Shown here: positions 30,107-38,376 of the stretch, piece after piece
How the letters are laid out: every line of letters begins with the position of its first letter
Position numbering within the stretch: position 1 is the first letter of the stretch
Assembly: GCA_017440965.1 (NCBI GenBank)
Contig: JAFSGH010000048.1
Coordinates: 1-45,776, forward strand
From: Clostridia bacterium
GTDB taxonomy: Bacteria > Bacillota > Clostridia > Oscillospirales > Acutalibacteraceae
Reading direction: 5' to 3'
DNA: 45,776 nucleotides
Program-made: the position numbers and the translations under genes
Notes under the pieces: generated by a model
The model's database searches: none
What the model saw: only the letters and a program-made list of their open reading frames with translations
What the model was told of the DNA's origin: nothing

Positions 30107-31548
30107 GTACAATAAAGGAAAAGCTCAATGCAATAAAGAATAATCCCGAATTTACCCTGAAGGAGCTTTTAGGCTTTGCTTCAGGCTCATTCGGAAACTG
30201 TATGGGACAGGATTGTGTCGGCACATATACGGATCAGTTCTTTTACGATTATATGGGACTCAATTCCGCACAGAATCTCACCTTGAAGTCCATAACAAAG
30301 GGAGTAAACATCGTATCTGCTCCCCTTATTGGTTTGCTTCTTGACAACAGAGGTAATGCCAAGAAATTTATGACTCTTTCCGCTATTCCCCTAACCGTTG
30401 CATCTGTTCTTATCTTTTTTGTTCCCACCGCTTCTCTTACCTTCAGGCTTATATGGTCATTTCTTTTATTTCTGCTTTTCAATGTTGCCGATACCTTTTA
30501 TGACATTTCTCTTCTTACAATGTCATCACGAATGACGGAGACGGCAGGACCGAGAAAGACCTTTTACACGGTGGCTCAGTTTGCATCCACTCTCGGCTCT
30601 ACCCTTCCCGGAGGAATAGTACCCGTTATTATTGACATACAAAAGGGAGATTATAATTCAGAAAAATGGGCATTCTTTTTTGTTGCTCTTATTTTCGGCA
30701 TTTTAGGACTTATCACGATGCTCATTCCCTGCCTTACCTTAAAAGAAAGGCTTGCCTTACAGCCTACGGTCAAGGAAAAGAAGGCAAGCGTTGACCTCAA
30801 GGTGGTTCTTATGAACAGGCCTCTGCTTTTGCTTTCTTTAGGTCAGATAATCGATTCCGTAAGACAGGTCTGCTATTATGCACTCCCCTTCTTCTATAAG
30901 CAGACAATGAATAACTACGGTATGAAGACAGTAGTTGAAATATGCTCATCGACTCTTTCATATATAGGTCTCGCTTCAGTTCCTTTTATCGGAAGGAAGC
31001 TGTCCTCAAGAGATATGGTGTCATACGGCTATCTGTTTACGGGACTTTGCTATGTGCTTCTGGCTGTTTTCGGCTATAAAAACAAATTTATCGTAGGCAC
31101 TCTTATTGCAATAGGCGGCTTCCCGAATGCGGGAATGGGTGCGGCAAGGAGAATACTTCTTGCGGATTCAGCCGATTATATGGAATGGAAGAGCTACAAA
31201 AAGCTTGGCATTTCCGTAAGAAACGAAGGAATGATATTCTCCTTCAATACGATGTGTTCAAGAATATCAAGCCTGTGGAAGGATCTTATGATCGACATAG
31301 GGCTCGCCCTTATCGGATATAAGAGTGCAACAGTAGACAAAAACGGTAACAGCGTTGAAGCGGTACAGACTCCCGAAACACTTAAGGGAATCTTCTATCT
31401 TGTGGCACTTCCGGGAATAATAGGAAATATCTTACCCGGCATAATAATGCTTTTCGATAACTTCACCGGCAAAAACAAGGAAAGAATACTTGAGGAATTA
31501 AGAGTCATCCGTGCAGAAAAAGCAGCAACTCAGAAAATCACAAGCTAA
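30103..31548 (+). CDS. MFS transporter, GPH (glycoside-pentoside-hexuronide) family
   Basis: A 481-residue membrane transporter with about twelve hydrophobic segments. The N-terminal GFASGSFGNCMGQDCVGTYT, DTFYDISLLTMSSRMTETAG and LLADSADYMEWKSYKKLGIS blocks match GPH-family symporters of the MelB/XynP type. The last one corresponds to the Asp/Glu-rich cytosolic loop. Such proteins import oligosaccharides or glucuronides with H+ or Na+. The gene overlaps the esterase stop by 4 bp and probably imports that enzyme's substrate. The short C-terminal helical tail is cytoplasmic. Confidence 0.88.
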   Translation: MSTIKEKLNAIKNNPEFTLKELLGFASGSFGNCMGQDCVGTYTDQFFYDYMGLNSAQNLTLKSITKGVNIVSAPLIGLLLDNRGNAKKFMTLSAIPLTVASVLIFFVPTASLTFRLIWSFLLFLLFNVADTFYDISLLTMSSRMTETAGPRKTFYTVAQFASTLGSTLPGGIVPVIIDIQKGDYNSEKWAFFFVALIFGILGLITMLIPCLTLKERLALQPTVKEKKASVDLKVVLMNRPLLLLSLGQIIDSVRQVCYYALPFFYKQTMNNYGMKTVVEICSSTLSYIGLASVPFIGRKLSSRDMVSYGYLFTGLCYVLLAVFGYKNKFIVGTLIAIGGFPNAGMGAARRILLADSADYMEWKSYKKLGISVRNEGMIFSFNTMCSRISSLWKDLMIDIGLALIGYKSATVDKNGNSVEAVQTPETLKGIFYLVALPGIIGNILPGIIMLFDNFTGKNKERILEELRVIRAEKAATQKITS

Positions 31549-31644
31549 AGAATAGAGACAGAAATTCATTTTAATTTCGCTTTTTATATGAATTCTTCTC
31601 GTAATATTCTTTTTTCATTACTGTTACAATAGTTTTTCAAAGAA

Positions 31645-31679
31645 AAAAAGCCGTGCTTCTTCACAGAAGACGGCTTTTT
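31645..31679. terminator. Bidirectional terminator between the GPH transporter and nitroreductase genes
   Basis: AAAAAGCCGTGCTTCT pairs with AGAAGACGGCTTTTT (loop TCAC and one bulge), with A and T runs at the outside. Confidence 0.9.
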
Positions 31680-31722
31680 GCAATATATAAAGCTTAATAA
31701 CACAGCCGGAGGACCGAAGCTT

Positions 31723-32454
31723 TTATTCTTCGATCCAATCCTTGAGATACTCACTAACTGAACGGCTCATTTCTACTGAGAAATCGCTGTTATATTTTCT
31801 GTTGCAGAATGCCTGCATCCAGTCCTCGTAGGATCTTTCTTTGCTTTTGGGACTGAACAGCTCCCTTAATTCATCAGCATCCATCGTGCGGTAGCTGTCC
31901 TTATGAACTATATGCTTCATATCAGCTCTCTGAGGCTTTTCTCTTCTTATCTGACTGTCGGCAGGATAGCCGAAAACAAGCATCGCGGCAGGAAAAACAT
32001 ATCGGGGCAGTTTCAGCATTTCACGGTGCTTTTCGCAATTTTCCATAATATCTCCTATATAGCAGGAACCGATACCGAAGCTTTCTGCCGCTGTGACCGC
32101 ATTCTGAGCGGCAATAAGAGCATCATTTATGCTTAAGAGAAAATCTCCTTCACGGGGCTTTCTCGGCTGACAGCCTGCCTGAATAAATGCATCATACCAC
32201 TTTCTGAAATCAGCACAGAAAATAAGTGTAAAGGCAGAGGATGCAATAAAGGGCTGATTATCACATGTTACTGATAATTCCTTGAGAAGCTCGCTGTCTC
32301 TTACATCAATAATGGTGTAAAGCTGTTGATTTCCCGCGGTAGGAGCATTTACGGCACATAAAAGTATCTCGTTTTTTATTTCCTCGGAAATTTCCCTTTC
32401 GGTAAATACTCTTACGGATTTTCTGTCCTTGAGTCCCTTCGTTATATCGTTCAT
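31723..32454 (-). CDS. Nitroreductase-family protein (FMN-dependent)
   Basis: A 243-residue protein. DRKSVRVFTEREISEEIKN at the N-terminus, NAPTAGNQQLYTIIDV, and AAESFGIGSCYIGDIMENCE with LVFGYPAD are typical nitroreductase/FRP blocks (FMN phosphate, dimer core and Gly-rich loop). It should reduce nitro compounds, quinones or flavins with NAD(P)H; substrate unknown. The C-terminal ~45 residues form a charged helical extension. It overlaps the end of the DMT transporter gene by one base, the last member of a three-gene operon. Confidence 0.88.
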   Translation of the reverse strand: MNDITKGLKDRKSVRVFTEREISEEIKNEILLCAVNAPTAGNQQLYTIIDVRDSELLKELSVTCDNQPFIASSAFTLIFCADFRKWYDAFIQAGCQPRKPREGDFLLSINDALIAAQNAVTAAESFGIGSCYIGDIMENCEKHREMLKLPRYVFPAAMLVFGYPADSQIRREKPQRADMKHIVHKDSYRTMDADELRELFSPKSKERSYEDWMQAFCNRKYNSDFSVEMSRSVSEYLKDWIEE

Positions 32455-33335
32455 TATGCTTTCTCCTTTGAAGGTGATATTTCATTCCACAAAGTAAATC
32501 CGAGGATCATAATTCCTCCGATTATCTGAGGCAAAGTCATTTTCTCGTGAAGAATAAGCACCGAGCACAAGACCGCAACAAGAGGATCTATGTAGCTTAA
32601 TATCGCTGCCTTCTGTCCGGGCAATTCCTTGAGAGAGGAAAAATACATACAGTAGGTAATGCCGGTATGTATGATACCGACAGCAAAAAGCAAGGTGATG
32701 CCCGTCGCATCAAGAGATAAAACATTTATACCGCTTGTAAATAAGACATAGGGCAGAAGCACAGAAACTGCGGCAACAAACTGCAGGAATGTACGGTGGA
32801 TACCGTCAACACCCTTGATAAACTTATTGATAAGAATGACCGAGGCATAAAGTGCGGCAGCGCCGAGGCCGAAAAGAATTCCCATAAAATGATTGCTGCC
32901 CGTGTCGATATTTCCGATACCCGTTATCAGCACTATTCCGAGTGTCGACATAATGAAGCATATCCACTGCTTAAGTCCCATTTTTTCCTTAAAAAGCAAG
33001 GGGCATACAAGAGTGACAATAACAGGTGCAAAATAATAGCTGAGCGTAGCAATAGAAACACTTGTGTAATTATAGGCTTCAAAAAGAAGTATCCAATTGA
33101 ATGCCATTGCAACACCGGAAATAAACAGCAACGGAAGCTGCTTCTTGATTTTTGCAAAAGGTATCCTGTTTTTTGTAATCAAAAGAAAAAGACCGATAAA
33201 AACTGCGGCAAGCACTGCCCTGTAAAAAGCAAGCTCACCCGAAGAAACATCAATATTTCTTCTGAACAGTCCTATTGTGCCGAAAATCGCCATTGAAATT
33301 ATCAGCATCATTCTTGAATCAAATATTTTTTTCAT
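32454..33335 (-). CDS. DMT-superfamily (EamA) transporter
   Basis: A 293-residue membrane protein with about ten hydrophobic segments in two EamA repeats. MLIISMAIFGTIGLFRRNID starts repeat 1, and ELPGQKAAILSYIDPLVAVL with GGIMILGFTLW ends repeat 2, as in drug/metabolite exporters. The second gene of a PHP-EamA-nitroreductase operon. It starts 12 bp downstream of the PHP gene. Substrate unknown. Confidence 0.92.
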   Translation of the reverse strand: MKKIFDSRMMLIISMAIFGTIGLFRRNIDVSSGELAFYRAVLAAVFIGLFLLITKNRIPFAKIKKQLPLLFISGVAMAFNWILLFEAYNYTSVSIATLSYYFAPVIVTLVCPLLFKEKMGLKQWICFIMSTLGIVLITGIGNIDTGSNHFMGILFGLGAAALYASVILINKFIKGVDGIHRTFLQFVAAVSVLLPYVLFTSGINVLSLDATGITLLFAVGIIHTGITYCMYFSSLKELPGQKAAILSYIDPLVAVLCSVLILHEKMTLPQIIGGIMILGFTLWNEISPSKEKA

Positions 33336-33347
33336 ATTTCCTCTTCC

Positions 33348-34376
33348 TCAATCCGTAACGGGAATTTCAAGAGTGTCCGTAAAATAAGCATTTGTATCTG
33401 CCTTAAGACCGTTTTTGTCAATAACGGTTACCCTGAAATATCCGTCAGAGGGCTTTATTTCAAAGACAGCGTGTGTTATCAGACCGGTCTCTTCGTTATA
33501 TCTTGACATACAGCGCCTTTTATTTACCGTACAGACCACCTTATCGGCAGGAGAGCATTCTATATGAAGCTTATCATCCTCCAGCCACAGACCGTAAATT
33601 TCAGGTCCCTGCGATGAATAGAAATTACCCTTTATAAGTGCATCTGCAACAGCCTCATATGTCAGCTCCTTCGCCTTTATAACAGTAAAGGCTCCAAAGG
33701 AATCCCACATTCTGCATGCGGGATCGCGGCGGTTATGATTGTCATCAGCAGCAATACAGAATATTCTTTCGCCTTTTCTCAGAAAATCGTCGTATGCCTT
33801 GGAATTATATTCATCATAGCCGTCAATGAAGCTTGAAAAATTACATATCTCCATAGCATTCATACCCTGATATTTTATGTAATCCTCATAATGCTCCAAC
33901 GACCAGGTTGGATGATTATATGTTACAAAAAAGCCCTTTTCACGGCAGATTTTTATTGCCTCATTGATACAGCGGAAATTATATTCCCTTTCAAAATCAG
34001 GCTCATTTTCGTCATATTTTATAAGGGAATTCTTTTTGATATCGTGATATTTTGTCTTATGGAAAAAAGGCTGAGCTATATTGTCCTTACTGAGCGAGAT
34101 AACGCAGAGATCACAGACTCTCGCGTCAAGAAAATCAGGGCACCAGGCTTCATCAAAGCCCAATTCAAAGCCTGTAAGCATAAGAAAGCCATCATCTGTA
34201 AGCTCGTGATGAGGCACCATCACCTCATGATCGGTGCAGGCAAGTATACTGTAGCCCTTATTTTTATACAGCTCCTTCATTTCCTCGGGAGAAAGCGTCC
34301 CGTCGGAAACAGTTGTATGAGCGTGAAGATTTGCTTTATAGAAATTTCCCTTTTCGGGGAGAAGATGTTTTATCAT
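33348..34376 (-). CDS. PHP-domain phosphoesterase
   Basis: A 342-residue protein. The PHP metal-binding motifs are in order: LHAHTTVSDGTLSPEEM (motif I), CTDHEVM (motif II), TGFELGFDE, YNHPTWS (motif III) and IAADDNHNR (motif IV). The family hydrolyses phosphoesters such as histidinol phosphate or nucleotides using two or three metals. The ~90 C-terminal residues (SQGPEIYGLWLEDDKLHIEC ...) form a beta-sandwich-like extension. GGAGGGG precedes the ATG. The substrate and any relation to the nitroreductase are not clear. Confidence 0.9.
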   Translation of the reverse strand: MIKHLLPEKGNFYKANLHAHTTVSDGTLSPEEMKELYKNKGYSILACTDHEVMVPHHELTDDGFLMLTGFELGFDEAWCPDFLDARVCDLCVISLSKDNIAQPFFHKTKYHDIKKNSLIKYDENEPDFEREYNFRCINEAIKICREKGFFVTYNHPTWSLEHYEDYIKYQGMNAMEICNFSSFIDGYDEYNSKAYDDFLRKGERIFCIAADDNHNRRDPACRMWDSFGAFTVIKAKELTYEAVADALIKGNFYSSQGPEIYGLWLEDDKLHIECSPADKVVCTVNKRRCMSRYNEETGLITHAVFEIKPSDGYFRVTVIDKNGLKADTNAYFTDTLEIPVTD

Positions 34377-34405
34377 ATATTTCCCCTCCTGTCAGATACT
34401 TTTCT

Positions 34406-34434
34406 ATTTTATCACCGAAAAAGAGAAAGTGCAA
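34406..34434 (-). promoter_or_regulatory. Sigma-A promoter of PHP-EamA-nitroreductase operon
   Basis: Minus strand TTGCAC (34434-34429), 17-bp spacer, TAAAAT (34411-34406). Confidence 0.7.
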
Positions 34435-34462
34435 TATATATAAATAAGTTAATAAACTATTG

Positions 34463-34491
34463 TTGCAGTGTCGGTATTTAAGTAGTATAAT
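34463..34491 (+). promoter_or_regulatory. Sigma-A promoter of the YitT-family gene
   Basis: TTGCAG (34463-34468), 17-bp spacer, TATAAT (34486-34491). Confidence 0.8.
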
Positions 34492-34512
34492 AACTGCAAG
34501 AGGTAAAATCAA

Positions 34513-35121
34513 ATGAAAACTGCAATCAAATCTTTTTTCGAAGGAATACGTATAACCAACTGCATTGTAATAATGCTCGGATGCACTATTCTGTCCTTCG
34601 GAATGTATAATATCCATTCCGTTGCAGACATAACCGAGGGCGGCACATTAGGGCTTACACTTCTTCTTGAAAACCGATTCGGAATATCGCCCGCTCTTTC
34701 AAGCATAATTCTGAACTGTGCCTGTTATTTACTCGGCATCAAAGTGCTCGGCAAAAGATTTCTTATATACTCAGCCGTATCCGCATTGTTCTTCAGCATC
34801 ACCTACAGAATTTTTGAATGCTTCCCCGTAATTTATCCCGGAATAGCCGATCATCCTATCCTCGCTTGTGTTCTCGGCGCATTCTTTGTCGGCACAGGCG
34901 TGGGACTTTGTGTCAGAATGGGAGGGGCGCCCTGCGGTGATGATGCTCTCGCAATGAGCATAGAAAAGCTCTCAAGACTTAAAATTCAATGGGTATATCT
35001 CATCTCCGATCTCGCCGTATTACTTCTTTCCCTCTCTTATATTCCATTTTCAAAGATAATATATTCCATTCTTACAGTTGTCATCTCAGGACAGATAATC
35101 GGAAGGATAAACAGATCCTGA
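34513..35121 (+). CDS. YitT/DUF161-family membrane protein
   Basis: A 202-residue membrane protein with about five hydrophobic segments. IVIMLGCTILSFGMYNIHSV, EGGTLGLTLLLENRFGISPA, FVGTGVGLCVRMGGAPCGDD and VISGQIIGRI are recognisable YitT-family blocks; the short length lacks the C-terminal DUF2179 domain common in the family. AAGAGG precedes the ATG. It is monocistronic. The family may be involved in transport, but its function is not well established. Confidence 0.8.
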   Translation: MKTAIKSFFEGIRITNCIVIMLGCTILSFGMYNIHSVADITEGGTLGLTLLLENRFGISPALSSIILNCACYLLGIKVLGKRFLIYSAVSALFFSITYRIFECFPVIYPGIADHPILACVLGAFFVGTGVGLCVRMGGAPCGDDALAMSIEKLSRLKIQWVYLISDLAVLLLSLSYIPFSKIIYSILTVVISGQIIGRINRS

Positions 35122-35335
35122 TTTTAGTATTCAACATCTTCACGCACTGTTCAGTATTACATATGATCTCTTGTGCATTTAATTTCTTTAACTGCTGAGC
35201 AAAATAATCACAAGAAAACGGCTTCGGCGCACGCCATTTCGACCGTTTTCGAATGATCCGTCTCAGTGAAAAGCTTACTTTCCTCTGAGGGAAATATAAT
35301 CCGTTTACATTTCAGGAAGGAATTTTTCATAATGC
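35122..35335. other. Gene-free convergent interval
   Basis: No ORF with a ribosome binding site in about 210 bp between the YitT gene and the oppA terminator. Its second half (from 35217) is a degenerate repeat also found at 44195. Confidence 0.6.
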
Positions 35336-35340
35336 AAAAA
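35217..35340. repeat. Dispersed intergenic repeat, copy A
   Basis: About 124 bp beginning AACGGCTTCGG, with AAAAGCTTACTT, CTGAGGGAAATATAAT and TTTTTCATAATGCAAA as further landmarks in the same order as copy B (44195-44293), which is about 20 bp shorter. The start also carries an inverted repeat, GAAAACGG/CCGTTTTC. Both copies sit between a plus-strand gene and a converging minus-strand gene. Confidence 0.6.
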
Positions 35341-35374
35341 AACTCCCCGTAAGGACTTTCGTTCTTACGGGGAG
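35336..35374 (-). terminator. Terminator of the opp operon
   Basis: CTCCCCGTAAG (35343-35353) and CTTACGGGGAG (35364-35374) form a perfect 11-pair stem. On the minus strand the hairpin is followed by TTTTTTTG. It is 60 bp beyond the oppA stop. Confidence 0.93.
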
Positions 35375-35433
35375 AAAAATTATTGTTTAAGTAAACTAAC
35401 GTTTTGCCTTAAGCTTTTTTGACAGTATGTTAC

Positions 35434-37314
35434 TTAAGCAGCAACTGTTGTGTCTTCTACAGCAGCAGTTGTGTCTTCTACAGCAGCAGTTGTATCTTCT
35501 GCAGCAGCAGTTGTGTCTTCAGCAGCTGTTGTTTCCTCAGCTACTGTATCCCAACCGTCAAAACGGCCGAACTGGCAGTCGTTGTTACCGGAGGATGTCT
35601 GGAACATTTCAAGCATGTTGATGGGATCGTCGAAGTCAGCAAGCCAGCCTTCACGAGCGATGTCGAAGTTGCCGTTCTTTCTTTCCTCAAGGAATGTGTT
35701 CCATTCAACCTGCTGGATTGTCATCTGAATACCGAGCTCAGCGAAGTCCTGCTGCATGATCTGAGCAGCTGCAACGTGACCTGTGCCGTCATTTGTGAGG
35801 TATTCGATAACGATGGGAGTTTCAGCGGAAAGCTTACCGTCTTCGCCGAACTTGAAGCCTGCAGCCTCAAGATATTCCTTAGCCTTAGCTACTGTTGCAT
35901 CAAAATCATCATTGATGCCGCTTACATTGTAGTAGGAGTTAGCATCAGCTGTGGGCTTGAAGATACCGCCGTTACCGTCAGCCATACCAAGAGGAATGTA
36001 AGAAGAAGCAGCTACCTGACCTGTCTGGCCAACTGTCTCACAGATAGCGTTACGGTCGATAAGGATGTTGAATGCAAGTCTCATGCAAGCAGCTTCAGCA
36101 GGTGTCTTGCCCTCGAAAAGCTTGCTGTTTACGTTGAATGCAACATAGTATGTGCCAAGGTTGTCAATGATTTTGAACTCTTTGTTTTCTGTCTTGAGAA
36201 GGTTTGCGATTTCATCAGTGGGAACTGTGTCGATGATATCAACGTTACCTGCGTTGTAAGCAGCATAGATAGCTGTATCGTCAGCGGAAAGCATGAACTC
36301 AAGCTTATCAACTGTTACATTAGCTGCATCGTGATAGTTGGGGTTCTTTTCATAAGTCATGGATACATCGTGATCCCAACCTGTGCAAACGAAGGGTCCG
36401 TTAGAAACGAAGCCAGCCTCTGTGCACCAGCCGCCGGGAGAAGTCTGCCAATCGCCATAAGCTTCAACAGCGGACTGCTTTACGGGGAAGAAGGTGGGGA
36501 ATGCCATAAGGCCTTCGATGTATGCGCAAGGAGCTACGAGTGAGAACTCAAGAGTCTTAGCATCCTTAGCAAGAACAGAGAGGTTGTCAGGATAGCCTAC
36601 GAATGTTGAGAACATGTAGCCGTAGTCAGAACCTGTTGCTGTAGCAGCAGCTCTCTTCCAGGAATACTCGAAGTCAGCAGCTGTAAGTTCGCTGCCGTCG
36701 GACCACTTAAGACCGTCCTTAAGAGTTACTGTGAAAGTAACGGAACCATCTTCTGCGGGCTCACTTACTGTGTAACCTGTTGCAAGATCGGGTACTGTCT
36801 TACCTTCTGCATTGTAGGTGTAGAGACCTGCAAAGGAGTTAACTGCAAGACATGCACCGTCAACTGAAGAGTTGAGAGCGGGATCAAGGAAATCGGGTTC
36901 ACTTGCAAGGTTAACACGAAGTGTCTTGGAACCGTTTGCAAGAGTTACATTCTGGAAGAACTTGTAACCGAAGAGGTTAGCGTACATTCCGGAAACGTAA
37001 TCCTTTTCCATGTAAATGTCGTTGTAGTAGTAAAGGGGAATAACTGCACCGTTAGACATAAGGATGTCTTCTGCTTCGTGCATCATTTCTGTACGCTTTG
37101 CCTTATCTGTTTCAACTCTGATGTCGTCGATAAGCTTGTCGTACTTTGCCCAGTCATTGACGGGGTCGATAAAAGCATCGCTGAGGAGCTTGCCTGCAGC
37201 AGATGTGTCTGTGTTGTTAGGAGCAGCAGTTGTGGACTCTTCGCCTGTGGGGCCGCAAGCACAAACAGCTAAAGCCATAACAACAACGAGAAGCATTGCT
37301 AAAAACTTTTTCAT
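35434..37314 (-). CDS. oppA: Peptide-binding lipoprotein OppA with circularly permuted domain
   Basis: A 626-residue lipoprotein. Signal peptide MKKFLAMLLVVVMALAVCAC (lipid Cys20). Residues ~47-125 (YDKLIDDIRVETDKAKRTEM ... NGAVIPLYYYND ... GMYANLFGYKFFQNVTL) are the segment normally found at the C-terminal end of family 5 binding proteins. The usual N-terminal part follows directly (LRVNLASEPDFLDPALNSS, then VPDLATGYTVS, DGLKWSDGSELTAADFEYSW). The chain ends where a normal member would continue (GWLADFDDPINMLEMFQT, GNNDCQFGRFDGW), replaced by a tail of VEDTTAA repeats. ATG 37314 is supported by GGAGG. It binds extracellular peptides for the OppBCDF importer, and is the last gene of the operon, preceded by a hairpin. 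Confidence 0.9.
   Translation of the reverse strand: MKKFLAMLLVVVMALAVCACGPTGEESTTAAPNNTDTSAAGKLLSDAFIDPVNDWAKYDKLIDDIRVETDKAKRTEMMHEAEDILMSNGAVIPLYYYNDIYMEKDYVSGMYANLFGYKFFQNVTLANGSKTLRVNLASEPDFLDPALNSSVDGACLAVNSFAGLYTYNAEGKTVPDLATGYTVSEPAEDGSVTFTVTLKDGLKWSDGSELTAADFEYSWKRAAATATGSDYGYMFSTFVGYPDNLSVLAKDAKTLEFSLVAPCAYIEGLMAFPTFFPVKQSAVEAYGDWQTSPGGWCTEAGFVSNGPFVCTGWDHDVSMTYEKNPNYHDAANVTVDKLEFMLSADDTAIYAAYNAGNVDIIDTVPTDEIANLLKTENKEFKIIDNLGTYYVAFNVNSKLFEGKTPAEAACMRLAFNILIDRNAICETVGQTGQVAASSYIPLGMADGNGGIFKPTADANSYYNVSGINDDFDATVAKAKEYLEAAGFKFGEDGKLSAETPIVIEYLTNDGTGHVAAAQIMQQDFAELGIQMTIQQVEWNTFLEERKNGNFDIAREGWLADFDDPINMLEMFQTSSGNNDCQFGRFDGWDTVAEETTAAEDTTAAAEDTTAAVEDTTAAVEDTTVAA
35439..35555 (-). repeat. 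In-frame ~21-bp repeats encoding (V/A)EDTTAA at the OppA C-terminus
   Basis: On the plus strand, units of about 21 bp based on GCAGCAGTTGTGTCTTCTACA recur between 35439 and 35540, with 18-bp variants after that. They encode EDTTAA-type heptads. The frame is kept, so length variation would change only the tail. Confidence 0.85.
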
Positions 37315-37363
37315 TTTGGTTTCCTCCGAAATAATTTTTTTATTATACCCCGTTTTTTTGTAG

Positions 37364-37390
37364 CCGACGGAAGAGTTCAAGAACCGTCGG
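37364..37390 (-). promoter_or_regulatory. Hairpin in the oppF-oppA gap
   Basis: CCGACGG (37364-37370) and CCGTCGG (37384-37390) make a seven-pair stem 50 bp upstream of oppA. It has no U-tract on the minus strand, so it is more likely a processing or stabilising element that favours high oppA expression. A TATAAT (37347-37342) follows without a clear -35. Confidence 0.5.
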
Positions 37391-37416
37391 AAGAAAAACC
37401 GGGAAGTATACGGAAT

Positions 37417-38376
37417 TTATTTGTTGAAGCAGGCGGACATATGTCCGTTGCCTCTGTCAGTGAGTGAGGGGCACTCCTGAGCACACTGCTCTGTTGCATA
37501 TCTGCAGCGGGTTCTGAAGGGACAGCCGGTAGGCATATTGAGAGGACTGGGAACGTCACCTTCAAGAACTATTCTCTGTCTGCTTCTTGCTATATCGGGA
37601 TCGGGGATCGGAACAGCTGAAAGAAGTGACTGAGTATAGGGATGAAGCGGATTTTCATTGAGCTCATCCGCATCTGCCATCTCAACGATCTTACCGAGAT
37701 ACATAACTGCTATTCTCTGAGAGATATGATGAACAACAAGAAGATCGTGAGCAATGAAAAGATATGCCACACCGAGCTTTTCCTGTAATTCCTCAAACAT
37801 ATTGATAACCTGAGCCTGAATCGAAACGTCAAGAGCAGATACGGGCTCATCGCAGACGATAAACTGAGGATCAACAGCAAGAGCTCTTGCTATACCTATT
37901 CTCTGACGCTGACCGCCGGAAAATTCGTGAGCATATCTTGTGGCATGCTCAGAGTTAAGTCCGACATAGTTCATAAGCTCAAGGATCTTCTCTCTTCTTT
38001 CCTTTTTGTTGGAATAAAGATTATGAACATCAAGAGGCTCACCGATGATATCCTCAACGGTCATTCTGGGATCAAGAGATGAATACGGATCCTGGAAAAC
38101 CATCTGCATCTTTTTTCTCATTGAGTTTATATTACTCTTTGTAACCTCTTCACCTTCAAAAAATACCTGACCTGCGGTAGGCTCATAAAGGCGGAGAATA
38201 CTTCTGCCGACGGTTGTCTTTCCGCAACCGGATTCACCTACGAGACCTAAGGTCTCACCCTTATTGATGGTGAACGAAACACCGTCTACAGCCTTAAGGG
38301 GTGTTTTCTTGAAAAATCCTGTACGGATAGGAAAATACTGTTTCAGGTCATTTACTTCAAGCAGAATATCACTCAT
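37417..38376 (-). CDS. oppF: Oligopeptide ABC transporter ATP-binding protein OppF
   Basis: A 319-residue ATPase. Walker [10 protein letters not shown] (residues 47-55), Q-loop MVFQDPYSS, signature [15 protein letters not shown], Walker [14 protein letters not shown]-loop FIAHDL. The C-terminal oligopeptide-transporter extension has [16 protein letters not shown] and a Cys cluster (G-C-P-F-R-T-R-C ... C-A-Q-E-C). It hydrolyses ATP with OppD to drive peptide import. Start overlaps the end of oppD by 8 bp. Confidence 0.95.
   Translation of the reverse strand: MSDILLEVNDLKQYFPIRTGFFKKTPLKAVDGVSFTINKGETLGLVGESGCGKTTVGRSILRLYEPTAGQVFFEGEEVTKSNINSMRKKMQMVFQDPYSSLDPRMTVEDIIGEPLDVHNLYSNKKERREKILELMNYVGLNSEHATRYAHEFSGGQRQRIGIARALAVDPQFIVCDEPVSALDVSIQAQVINMFEELQEKLGVAYLFIAHDLLVVHHISQRIAVMYLGKIVEMADADELNENPLHPYTQSLLSAVPIPDPDIARSRQRIVLEGDVPSPLNMPTGCPFRTRCRYATEQCAQECPSLTDRGNGHMSACFNK

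Noticed and set aside
32796..33296. 166-codon plus-strand frame
   Set aside because: It is antisense to the EamA transporter; the composition (Lys/Asn/Cys-rich) is that of a complement of membrane codons.
35419..36543. 374-codon plus-strand open frame
   Set aside because: It is antisense to the OppA gene, rich in Cys and Ser from complementing that gene's codons, and lacks a ribosome binding site. The minus-strand OppA frame has clear domains.
35434..37314. Frameshift, truncation or simple duplication as the explanation for the odd OppA order
   Set aside because: The frame is continuous, all segments of the family appear exactly once, and only their order is changed. An assembly error cannot be excluded from sequence alone.
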